From: Desulfobacterales bacterium
GTDB lineage: Bacteria; Desulfobacterota; Desulfobacteria; Desulfobacterales; CAFBRK01
DNA length: 60,167 nucleotides
Direction: 5' to 3'
Assembly (NCBI GenBank): GCA_021737185.1
Contig: JAIPEL010000012.1
Location: forward strand, 1-60,167
Shown here: in pieces, positions 1 through 6,802 of the stretch
Position numbering within the stretch: position 1 is the stretch's first letter
How the letters are laid out: each line of letters opens with the position of its first letter
The notes under the pieces: generated by a model
Databases searched by the model: none
What the model saw: only the letters and a program-made list of their open reading frames with translations
Told to the model about the DNA's origin: nothing
Translations under genes and position numbers: made by a program

Positions 1-104
1 CCGGGCGAAGCGAAGCGGAGACCCGGGATCCAGTAAAAAAGAATGGATTCCCCCGGATCGGAGTCCGGGGCAGGCTTGTCAAGCCCGGAATGACGGACCC
101 GGGA
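1..104. repeat. Palindromic intergenic repeat, REP-like
   Basis: Non-coding and packed with self-complementary segments. CCCCGGA at 51-57 pairs with TCCGGGG at 64-70. GGCTTG at 73-78 pairs with CAAGCC at 80-85. The outer arms ATTCC (47-51) and GGAAT (87-91) would close both hairpins into one cruciform. This layout resembles the REP/PALE-like palindromes scattered between genes in many proteobacteria (family resemblance only). The rest of the stretch up to 257 shows no gene; it holds the dyad TGGCCGG..CCGGCCA near 133-152. Confidence 0.55.
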
Positions 105-257
105 GCATGAAGTTTCATACGAGCGCCGCCTCTGGCCGGTCGCGCCGGCCAGTTTGATCAAGAATGAAACTATGCCATTTTGGCCTAGTTTCACATAAGA
201 TTCCAGATTCACCGGAAGGAATTTTATGGGAATCTTTTGGCTGCAGCCGCCCGGCGA

Positions 258-429
258 CTAAGTACATATGGGCGTAATTATGGTGACGATTGTTTCACCG
301 CCGAGGGGCCGATGCCGCAGAGGATGCACAGAGAAGATCGTGAAGGTTTTCTCTGCGTCCCCTGCGTCTTGTATATTGAGTTTTTTTGATCTGAAATACG
401 TCACCGAAATTATGCCATCGTGCACTAAG
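258..429. mobile_element. MITE-like element, copy 1 (172 bp, terminal inverted repeats)
   Basis: A second copy lies at 37716-37891. The two share their ends, the run GATTGTTTCACCG near the left end and a purine-rich CGCAGAG core, while the middles have diverged. The outer 31 bp at each end are imperfect inverted repeats (about 22 of 31 positions match by eye), and both ends carry CTAAG. No open frame of its own is convincing. Long termini, small size and lack of coding capacity fit a non-autonomous miniature element; no cognate transposase is present in the window. Its right end stops 33 bp before the DUF488 start codon, so it may contribute to that gene's promoter region. Confidence 0.6.
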
Positions 430-462
430 CCGTCTTCGGGCATCCGACAAAGGAGGTCGATC

Positions 463-849
463 ATGACGATTCGAATCGTGCGTCTGGGCACCGGCAGGGT
501 TTCCGGGGAAGGGCTGCGGATCGGGACGGTGCGGCGTCCGCCGCGCGGAGTGCCGAAGAGCGAATTTTCCTCCCAGAACTGGTACGACGTCTGGCTCCCG
601 AATGTTGCACCCAGCGCCGAACTCATGAAACTGGGGCGGGCTGCCGAATCCGAGAAAGACTGGGCCGCATTTGTCAAAAAATACCGGGCGGAGATGGCCG
701 AGCCGGAAAAGAGCCGGGTCCTGGATCTGCTCGCCGCCCTGTCTCACCAGACAAACTTTTCCGTGGGCTGCTACTGCGAAAACGAAGCGCGCTGCCACCG
801 GTCCGTCCTGCGCGAGCTGCTGGAAAAAAGAGGCGCGAAGATTGAGTGA
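463..849 (+). CDS. DUF488 family protein (YeaO-like)
   Basis: A 128-residue cytoplasmic protein of the DUF488 (YeaO) family, whose biochemical role is not established. Family hallmarks are visible: an N-terminal RIGTVRRPPRGV stretch, WYDVWLPNVAPSAELMK, a WAAFVKKYRAEM helix, and the C-terminal VGCYCENEARCHRSVLRELL signature with clustered Cys and His. The start at 463 is chosen because AGGAGGTC lies at 452-459 and family members begin here; the open frame runs further upstream only through the neighbouring repeat element. A 5' fragment of a second copy sits at 1968-2136, on the other side of the HD-GYP gene. Confidence 0.85.
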   Translation: MTIRIVRLGTGRVSGEGLRIGTVRRPPRGVPKSEFSSQNWYDVWLPNVAPSAELMKLGRAAESEKDWAAFVKKYRAEMAEPEKSRVLDLLAALSHQTNFSVGCYCENEARCHRSVLRELLEKRGAKIE

Positions 850-923
850 TTGAAAATTTTGGCCGGCGGGCCTGTGATCCTAATCCTGTGACAGGCAGAA
901 GGTTCCGGGAATCGGACGCCTGC

Positions 924-1826
924 CTAGTCGGCGGTGACCCCGTAGAGGTTTCCCGGCGGGGGGGTTCCCCGTTTTTCCAGGGAGATACGGCATTCTGAGT
1001 AATGGGGGCGGTCTTTTCGGTTGCAGCTCACCAACGTCTGGATCACCTCCCAGCCGACTTTTCCCTCCTCTCCCATCTGGGTGAGCTGCTCCAGGGCGGT
1101 ACGGGTGTCGAAGGCAACCCTCCGGTAGGGCCGCGCAGCAATGAGGGCATCGAAGATGTCGGAAACCGCGACGATTTCAACCATCCGATCGTTCAGTGTT
1201 TTACCGGTGGGATATCCGGAACCGTCTGCCCGCTCATGATGGTCCCTGGCCGCCACCGCCGCAGGATTGTGCCGGCTTCCGGTGTAATAGGTCAACAGCA
1301 CGTAGCCGGCCAGGGCATGATGCTCGAGCTGCCGGCGCTCATGCTGGGTCAGCGCGTCTACTTTTTGCAGGATCGGCAGAGGAACGCACAGTTTCCCAAA
1401 ATCATGGGTCGGTGCTCCGAGGGCCTCCTGAATCGCTTTTTCCGGATCTTTTTCCAACAGGTGAGCCAAGAGCATCGAGAGGGCAAATACCGTCAAGGTG
1501 TGCTGATAGGTGTAGAAATCGTTTGCCTTGAAATAGTCCAAAAAGTCGATCAGCGAATCGGACAGCCGCAGGCGGGCCATTTGCTGGAACAAGAACTCGA
1601 GTTGATCCGAATGGGAAAAGACGACATCGTAGGGAGGCTGACGGCAGAATTGTCTGATATCTTCTGCAACCCCGCCATGGGCCAGCATGGAAACAGAAGA
1701 GGTCTTGGCGGCGTGACCGGCGGATGCAATTTCCTCGATCAGCGCTGAGGTGAGTGGGGTTTGCGCCGGTAGGAGCTGTTCGTTTTCCAGCGCAAACACC
1801 GGATACGCGGCGACGAGGTTTCTCAT
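924..1826 (-). CDS. HD-GYP domain protein (probable cyclic-di-GMP phosphodiesterase)
   Basis: A 300-residue soluble protein. Residues 1-100 match no domain I recognise; residues 105-270 form an HD-GYP domain. The motifs are His109 (YQHT), HD at 141-142 followed by FGKLCVP, HHER around 196-199, DGSGYP at 201-206 and SDIFDAL near 222-228. Known family members hydrolyse cyclic di-GMP with a bi- or trinuclear metal centre, and the ligands are kept here. There is no receiver domain or membrane segment, so the input is unknown. ATG 1826 is chosen over the longer frame because the upstream extension is low-complexity and overlaps the truncated DUF488 copy. It is convergent with the DUF488 gene and stands alone. 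Confidence 0.85.
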   Translation of the reverse strand: MRNLVAAYPVFALENEQLLPAQTPLTSALIEEIASAGHAAKTSSVSMLAHGGVAEDIRQFCRQPPYDVVFSHSDQLEFLFQQMARLRLSDSLIDFLDYFKANDFYTYQHTLTVFALSMLLAHLLEKDPEKAIQEALGAPTHDFGKLCVPLPILQKVDALTQHERRQLEHHALAGYVLLTYYTGSRHNPAAVAARDHHERADGSGYPTGKTLNDRMVEIVAVSDIFDALIAARPYRRVAFDTRTALEQLTQMGEEGKVGWEVIQTLVSCNRKDRPHYSECRISLEKRGTPPPGNLYGVTAD

Positions 1827-1967
1827 AACGGCCCCCCGGGCTTCCAAGTTTGCGCAAATGCCAAAAGGCGGCGATGACGGTCTGCCGCTTCTCGGAGATT
1901 GGGGCGTCAGCGGTATGAATATAACCGAAGTGCCCGATATTAGATGAATTGTCAACAACATTTCAAC

Positions 1968-2136
1968 ATGACGATTCGAATCGTGCGTCTTGGTAACGAC
2001 AGGCTTTCCGGGGAACAACTGCGGATCGGGACGGTGCGGCGCCCGCCGCGGGGGTGCCCAAACGCGAATTTTCCTCGCAGAACTGGTACGACATCTGGCT
2101 TCCGGATGTCGCGCCCAGCGTCGAACTCATGAAACT
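1968..2136 (+). pseudogene. Truncated, frameshifted copy of the DUF488 gene
   Basis: This stretch aligns with 463-632, the first 57 or so codons of the intact DUF488 gene, with scattered substitutions. A single-base deletion in the GC-rich tract around 2048-2062 shifts the frame. Similarity stops right after GAACTCATGAAACT, so the 3' two thirds are missing. The homology starts at the ATG; the ribosome-binding region upstream differs from that of the intact gene. It is a remnant, not a functional gene. Confidence 0.8.
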
Positions 2137-2173
2137 TTCGACAGACTCGACAATCTCACCGCTGACAAGCTCA

Positions 2174-2210
2174 CCCCCTTGAGTCCCGCCGAGGCGGGAT
2201 CGAAGGGGGA
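2174..2210. repeat. Two-tier palindrome in debris zone
   Basis: An inner perfect stem TCCCGCC-GA-GGCGGGA sits at 2184-2199. It is enclosed by CCCCCTT (from about 2175) and AAGGGGG (to about 2209). There is no T-run, so it is more like an intergenic palindromic repeat than a terminator. The whole 1827-2687 interval lacks an intact gene: it holds the DUF488 remnant, this palindrome, the aminotransferase fragment and then the promoter region of the downstream cassette. Confidence 0.5.
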
Positions 2211-2267
2211 TCCAAAAAATTCTGAATTCCCCGGATCTCCGACCTCGGACCCCCGACATCCCTTTTT

Positions 2268-2402
2268 CATTCCTGCGCCGCCTGCCGAAGGGCCGCAAAC
2301 AGCTTTTCAGAAAGCGGCCCGACCGTGCCGTCTCCCACGGGGTTGCCGTCGATGGTGACCACGGGCAACACCTCGGTGGTGGTCCCGCTCAAAAAGGCCT
2401 CG
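2268..2402 (-). pseudogene. 3' fragment of D-amino-acid aminotransferase gene (island boundary repeat)
   Basis: Read on the minus strand, this codes in frame for the last 45 residues of the aminotransferase at 12641-13483 (NEAFLSGTTTEVLPV ... LRQAAQE, stop TGA). About ten mismatches separate it by eye from 12641-12775. The upstream 235 codons are absent. It lies in the same orientation as the intact gene, with the whole 2.4-12.6 kb cassette between. This is the pattern left when an element inserts into the 3' part of a gene and supplies a replacement end, the displaced original end remaining at the far border. No integrase gene is visible. Confidence 0.85.
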
Positions 2403-2488
2403 TTCAGAGCCAGAGGCCTTCACAACCCTCTTTGTTATATTGCTTCCCGCAATAGAAGACCCACGTCCCGGCAAGCCGATAAAAAAAC

Positions 2489-2517
2489 TTGACAACCAAA
2501 AATCAACCATATAGAAA
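2489..2517 (+). promoter_or_regulatory. Candidate sigma-70 promoter of the catabolic cassette
   Basis: TTGACA at 2489-2494 is a perfect -35 hexamer. TAGAAA at 2512-2517 (17-bp spacer) or TATAGA at 2510-2515 would serve as a weak -10. The first gene starts at 2688, leaving a leader of about 165 nt. Two palindromes lie just downstream. The stretch 2403-2687 shows no coding sequence. Confidence 0.5.
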
Positions 2518-2528
2518 ATGAATCCATA

Positions 2529-2553
2529 ATTGGATCTAATTTTGGATCCAAAA
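2529..2553. promoter_or_regulatory. Tandem palindromic operator candidate (GntR/FCD type)
   Basis: ATTGGATCTAAT (2529-2540, one mismatched pair) is followed by the perfect 14-bp palindrome TTTTGGATCCAAAA (2540-2553). Both share the TTGGATC core. They sit 12-36 bp past the proposed -10, where a bound repressor would block transcription. Short A/T-flanked palindromes of this size are typical targets of FCD-type GntR regulators, and one is encoded in the same cassette at 9453-10151. The link is inference. Confidence 0.5.
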
Positions 2554-2687
2554 AATTTGGGAAAAATGAAGGGGGCTTCTCTCCATTTTTTGGGAATTTT
2601 AGTCAAGTCGATCCCTCTGGTTCCGTATCTGGACCGTCCGGATCGCGGTTACGCTTGGATCAAAAGAATTTAAAACAAGGAGGAAAC

Positions 2688-3395
2688 ATGAAGAACAAGT
2701 CTGTCATGATGTCGATCCTGCTATCGATTTTTGCCTTCTTACTCATGAGTGGTCTGAGCTTCGCAAAGGTATCCGAGCCATTACAGTTCAACCCAGACAA
2801 GGCAGCACTCCTAATTTTACATTATCAGAATGATATCGTGCATCCTGACGGAAAAATCGCTGGTTCATACGCCCAGCGAATCGCCGATGCCGGCAACATT
2901 GAGAATACCAGGGCGGTTCTCGATGCCTGCCGAGCAAAAGGAATTCCTGTGATCCACGTGAGGTTCGCCCTCAGGCAAGGCGCTCCGGAAGTTTCATCAA
3001 AACCGGGGCCGCTGTTTTCGGCCTTTACCAAAGCGGGCGTTCTTGTCGACGGCACGTGGGGTGCCGAGATTATCGATGAATTAAAGCCTGTTGGAAACGA
3101 GCCGGTGGTCAGCCACGCATCGAAAAACGGTTTCTACGGAACTGACTTGGATCTCATCCTTCATGCTAAGGGGGTAACTGATGTCATGATCGCCGGTATC
3201 GCTACTGCCCGATATGTGGTGTTGGCGACGACCCTTTCTGCAAGCGACCGTCAATATTACCCGATTGTCCTGAAAGACTGCTGCAACGATGCCACAGATG
3301 ACTTGCACGACTGGGTCATCGACAATGTGCTCAGCTACATCGCCATAATTTCGGACTCCTTTGAGATCACGGGAAAAATCAATGCATCTAAGTAA
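2688..3395 (+). CDS. Exported isochorismatase-fold protein lacking the catalytic triad
   Basis: A 235-residue protein with a clear Sec signal peptide (residues 1-26, cleavage near LSFA-KVS), followed by an isochorismatase/nicotinamidase-type alpha-beta fold. The family uses an Asp-Lys-Cys triad. Here the Asp of the usual D-x-Q-N-D motif is His45 (LHYQND), the Lys position is His143 (with Lys146 nearby), and the nucleophile region GIATARYVVLAT (170-181) has no Cys, the position falling at Tyr176 or Val177. Family members are normally cytoplasmic. ATG 2688 is preceded by an excellent AAGGAGGAAAC. It is first in the operon before a flavoprotein and TRAP genes, so a periplasmic binding or accessory role for the imported substrate is plausible but unproven. 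Confidence 0.8.
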   Translation: MKNKSVMMSILLSIFAFLLMSGLSFAKVSEPLQFNPDKAALLILHYQNDIVHPDGKIAGSYAQRIADAGNIENTRAVLDACRAKGIPVIHVRFALRQGAPEVSSKPGPLFSAFTKAGVLVDGTWGAEIIDELKPVGNEPVVSHASKNGFYGTDLDLILHAKGVTDVMIAGIATARYVVLATTLSASDRQYYPIVLKDCCNDATDDLHDWVIDNVLSYIAIISDSFEITGKINASK

Positions 3396-3425
3396 GGTTG
3401 CTCCGGGAACAAGGGCATAAAGATC

Positions 3426-4925
3426 ATGAGCAAAGACAATATCCTGAGAGAAAGTGATGTCGTCGTCATTGGTTCGGGCATCATCGGAATGAGCATCGCC
3501 AGGGAACTGGCAAGATACCAAGTGGACGTCACCGTCATCGAAAAGGAAGCCGATGTCGCAATGGGGATCAGCAAGACGGCCGGTTCTCTGATCTATATGG
3601 GATTGTTTCAGGCGCTATCGCTGGTGATCAAAGACCTGGGCAAGGGGATGGATCTGGAGGCGGAGACCAAGACCGAGCGGATGAAGATGCTGTGGGGCGG
3701 CTTCCGTGATTTTGACCGAATCGCCCACGACCTCGACATTGCGCACAAGCACGTGGGACTGCTCATCATCGCAAGAAACAGCGACGAAGTGGAAAAACTC
3801 CGGCGCTTAGAACGCCTCGCGCAATTCGTCCCCGGAGGAACCGTCAAAAAAGTTTCCCGAGACGAGCTTTTCCAGATGGAGCCGAACATCACCCCCGATG
3901 CGGTCGAGGGACTTTACGATTCCACCGGGACGGTCTCGATGTTCGGTCCCGAATACGTTATCGCTGTATATGAAAATGCACGGGAAAACGGAGCGCACGT
4001 CCTTTTTAACACCGAATGTGTGGGGATCGAAAAGAAAGGCGAGAATCACTTTGTAAAAACCTCCAAGGGCACGATCAAGGCACGCCGCGTGATCAATTGT
4101 GCGGGAAAATATGCGGACAGGATCGCCGACATGGCCGACGCCAGAAGCGGATGGAACCTGGTTTTCTATCGAAGCCAGGCTCTGATACTCGACAAAAAGG
4201 TTAAGGGGACCATCAGCCATATCGTCGGAATCCCGCCTGATGCTGGGAAAATCGACTTCCTCTATCCAATGGAAGAGGGGAATATTCACGTCTATGGCGG
4301 CAATTACGACCTGATCGAAGACAGAGAGTTTACGGAAACGACCAGAGAAAACTTCGATGATGCAATTTCGAGGATGAAAAAACTGGTGCCGTGTCTGTCG
4401 GAAAAGCACATTATTACATCCTATGTTGGAGTCCGTACCTTTAACGACAAGGAGTTTGAAGAAAATCTGATCGAGTACGCGCCAGGGGATCCGAACTTCA
4501 TCAATGTTCTTGTCAGGATGCCGGGATTTACCCCTGCTCCGAGGGTTGCCCGGAAGGTCGTTGACATGGTCAAGCAATCGGGGATGGCGCTTTCCGAAAA
4601 AGAACACTTCAACCCAAAGCGCCAATCGATCCCCCGGTTTCGTTATCTTACCGATGCCGAAAAAGAGCGCCTGATCAAAGAAGATGACCGATATGGAAGC
4701 GTCGTCTGCCGCTGCGAGACGGTGACCGAGGGGGAGATCGTCGAGGCGGTCCGGAGAGGGGCGACCACCTTGCAGGGAATCATGTTCAGGACTCGCTCGG
4801 GAATGGGACGCTGCCAGAGAAACTGGTGTGGTCCGAAAATCATGGAGATCATGGCTAGGGAGCTTGGAAAGACCAAGGGAAGCATCACGTATAAAGGCAA
4901 TGGTTTTACGCTGGCAACCGATTAA
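3426..4925 (+). CDS. FAD-dependent oxidoreductase with C-terminal [2Fe-2S] BFD-like domain (GlpA/LhgO-like)
   Basis: A 499-residue soluble flavoprotein. Residues 10-40 form the dinucleotide fold (VVVIGSGIIGMSIARELA ... VIEKE), and residues 10-390 are a DAO-type domain as in glycerol-3-phosphate, 2-hydroxyacid and amino-acid dehydrogenases. The C-terminal 80 residues carry Cys428, Cys430, Cys463 and Cys468 in the CxC-x32-CxxxxC spacing of a BFD-like [2Fe-2S] domain, also found in GlpA. It probably oxidises an organic acid or amine taken up by the adjacent TRAP system and passes electrons through the cluster, perhaps to the second flavoprotein at 8112-9449. The substrate cannot be read from sequence. 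It lies 30 bp after the isochorismatase-like gene. Confidence 0.88.
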   Translation: MSKDNILRESDVVVIGSGIIGMSIARELARYQVDVTVIEKEADVAMGISKTAGSLIYMGLFQALSLVIKDLGKGMDLEAETKTERMKMLWGGFRDFDRIAHDLDIAHKHVGLLIIARNSDEVEKLRRLERLAQFVPGGTVKKVSRDELFQMEPNITPDAVEGLYDSTGTVSMFGPEYVIAVYENARENGAHVLFNTECVGIEKKGENHFVKTSKGTIKARRVINCAGKYADRIADMADARSGWNLVFYRSQALILDKKVKGTISHIVGIPPDAGKIDFLYPMEEGNIHVYGGNYDLIEDREFTETTRENFDDAISRMKKLVPCLSEKHIITSYVGVRTFNDKEFEENLIEYAPGDPNFINVLVRMPGFTPAPRVARKVVDMVKQSGMALSEKEHFNPKRQSIPRFRYLTDAEKERLIKEDDRYGSVVCRCETVTEGEIVEAVRRGATTLQGIMFRTRSGMGRCQRNWCGPKIMEIMARELGKTKGSITYKGNGFTLATD

Positions 4926-4943
4926 GTTTGGAAAGGAGGAGAA

Positions 4944-6011
4944 ATGAAGGGAAAATACGCGTGGTTTATGTGCTGCCTTTCGGCCGTTGTCCTGATGGCC
5001 GGCCTTTTTGTCGGGAATCCGGCCGAGGCCAAGACATTGAAGTATTCGAGCCCTTATGGTGAAACCAACCCCATGACAAGCTCAATGCAGTGGTTTGGAA
5101 AGGAGTTGGAGGCGCGGACACAAGGCAAGTACAAGGCAAAGTTTTATTTCTCAGGCGCTATGGGAAAGGCCCCGGACATGCCGGACATGTGCAAGAGCGG
5201 TGCGGTCGACTTCATCTTTACCGGAATGGGGTATACACCGCATATTTTCAAGCTAAACCGAGGATTTGAGCTGCTGTATATCACGGAGAATCCCCATGCC
5301 AACGGCGCTGCCCTGTGGCAGCTCTACCATGAATACGAGCCAATCCGAAAAGAATGGGAAAATGCCGGCCTGATGATGGTATTCCCTGCCGGGATTGATA
5401 TTATGGCTTGCCAGAGCCGGACAGCGGTCCAGGGTGTCGAGGACATCAAGGGGAAAAAATTTCGAAGTTACGCAGGCGTGGCCGAAATGATCAAACTATG
5501 GGGAGGCAATCCGATCGCCCTGTCTTACGCCGAAATTTACGATGCCCTCAACCGGGGAGTACTCGACGGCGCCTTTGGGATTCCTTCCCTGAACGTGTAC
5601 GCCTCAAGGTTCTGGGAAGTAGCGCCGTATGTTTTCAACACCGGTGCGGGAATTTATGCTGTCACCTATTTTGCGATGTCGAAAAGGACTTACGATAGCT
5701 TTCCCAATGATGTGAAAAAGATCGTTGAAGATTTGCGAAGGGAAGGTATGGCAAGACATCGTGAATGGATGGAAACCACGGAAAAAGAGGTGTTCGAGAA
5801 GCTGAATAAGGAAAATTTGGTGAAAATCATCAACTGGTCTTCGAAAGAAAAGGCCAGGGCAAAAAAGATTGCTGTCCCTGCGATCTGGCAAGCGTGGCTG
5901 GACGAGATGGAAAAGGAAAACCTGCCGGGCGAAGAATTCTTAGGCAAATACAGGTCCCTTGTGGATAAATACGAAAAGCAATATCCATATGAAAATCCGT
6001 ATGGTGATTAG
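4944..6011 (+). CDS. dctP: TRAP transporter solute-binding protein (DctP family)
   Basis: A 355-residue periplasmic receptor with a signal peptide ending near AEA-KTLKYSSPYGE. The DctP fold is recognisable from residue 30 on: GETNPMTSSMQWF, the SGAMGKAPDMPDMCKSGAVDF stretch, and DIKGKKFRSYAG followed by GGNPIALSYAEIYDALNRGVLDG. Arg154 or the Arg of KKFRS is the likely carboxylate-binding residue by family analogy. It delivers solute to the DctQ/DctM permease encoded next. A strong AAAGGAGGAG precedes the start, and a hairpin follows the stop, which may raise its expression over the permease. The ligand is unknown; TRAP receptors usually bind carboxylates or sulfonates. Confidence 0.92.
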   Translation: MKGKYAWFMCCLSAVVLMAGLFVGNPAEAKTLKYSSPYGETNPMTSSMQWFGKELEARTQGKYKAKFYFSGAMGKAPDMPDMCKSGAVDFIFTGMGYTPHIFKLNRGFELLYITENPHANGAALWQLYHEYEPIRKEWENAGLMMVFPAGIDIMACQSRTAVQGVEDIKGKKFRSYAGVAEMIKLWGGNPIALSYAEIYDALNRGVLDGAFGIPSLNVYASRFWEVAPYVFNTGAGIYAVTYFAMSKRTYDSFPNDVKKIVEDLRREGMARHREWMETTEKEVFEKLNKENLVKIINWSSKEKARAKKIAVPAIWQAWLDEMEKENLPGEEFLGKYRSLVDKYEKQYPYENPYGD

Positions 6012-6072
6012 GCAATCGCGCCCTATTCGTTCTATTGAGAGATAGACCTTTCTTAAAGAATTATATGGATAG

Positions 6073-6103
6073 CCGCAGTCCCGACGTTCTGTCGGGGCTG
6101 CGG
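6073..6103 (+). terminator. Intercistronic hairpin after dctP (partial terminator or mRNA stabiliser)
   Basis: CCGCAGTCCCGAC (6073-6085) pairs with GTCGGGGCTGCGG (6091-6103) across a GTTCT loop: 13 bp with one G-U pair. No T-run follows, so it is probably a stabiliser of the upstream dctP message, not a full stop. A similar hairpin separates livK from livH. Confidence 0.6.
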
Positions 6104-6166
6104 TGGGCGGCAGCCGGAGCAGACCATAAAAGACAGGTCCGGCCGAAGGATGGAGAGACCTCCGAA

Positions 6167-6715
6167 ATGGCAGCATCGGTCAAGAACAAAAAATGGTGGC
6201 TTAGCCGGATGGTGGAAACACTGTATCTCGCTTCACGCGCCGTGATCATCGGATGCCTTGCAATTATTGTTTTTCTGGTCGTCGTGGACGTTACAGGGCG
6301 AAGCCTTTTCGGGTCTGGGTTGCCGGGAACCGTGGAGATCAACGAATATCTTCTTATAATCATAGGATTTTTGGGGATTTTTCAGACCGACCATGAAAAG
6401 GGTCACGTTTCGGTCGATCTCCTGTTTAACAAACTTTCCCCGGCTACCCAAACAGTGCTCAGCCGCCTTAACCACAGCATGATTTTCCTGTTCAGCCTAC
6501 TGTTTATGGGGGCAGGAGCAGAACGGTTCTGGTCCGCCTTTCAATGCGGGGAGACCAATTGGTTCGGCTCCTATGTGATGCCGGTATGGTTTGTGCGGCT
6601 GGTAGTCCCCCTCGGCTGTTTCGCTCTCTGCCTGCAAAGCCTGATCAACCTCCGTTATCCGGAAGTTGTGGCCGAAAAGACCAAAGCCAAAAAAAAATCA
6701 ACAAAACGGTCCTGA
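6167..6715 (+). CDS. dctQ: TRAP transporter small permease (DctQ family)
   Basis: A 182-residue inner-membrane protein with four predicted membrane segments (about 24-45, 60-80, 100-120 and 140-162), the normal DctQ architecture. It contains the family stretch VDVTGRSLFGSGLPGTVEINEYLL, with the conserved Arg and Glu, and HEKGHVSVDLLF. It pairs with DctM to form the sodium-driven transporter. The frame is open upstream to 6035, but that part encodes the intercistronic hairpin; ATG 6167, with GGATGGAG upstream, gives the family's usual length. The Lys-rich C-terminal tail (KTKAKKKSTKRS) should be cytoplasmic. Confidence 0.88.
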   Translation: MAASVKNKKWWLSRMVETLYLASRAVIIGCLAIIVFLVVVDVTGRSLFGSGLPGTVEINEYLLIIIGFLGIFQTDHEKGHVSVDLLFNKLSPATQTVLSRLNHSMIFLFSLLFMGAGAERFWSAFQCGETNWFGSYVMPVWFVRLVVPLGCFALCLQSLINLRYPEVVAEKTKAKKKSTKRS

Positions 6716-6802
6716 CAAATAAATCCGAGCTTCTCTACAAGGGGAAGTTTTTTTTAACGAGATCTCAAATGGTTCAACAGTCGGAGTGAAAGAAGATATT
6801 CT

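Noticed and set aside
268..462. N-terminal extension of the DUF488 frame
   Set aside because: The frame is open from 268, but this part is the TIR element, has no similarity to the family, and AGGAGG points to ATG 463.
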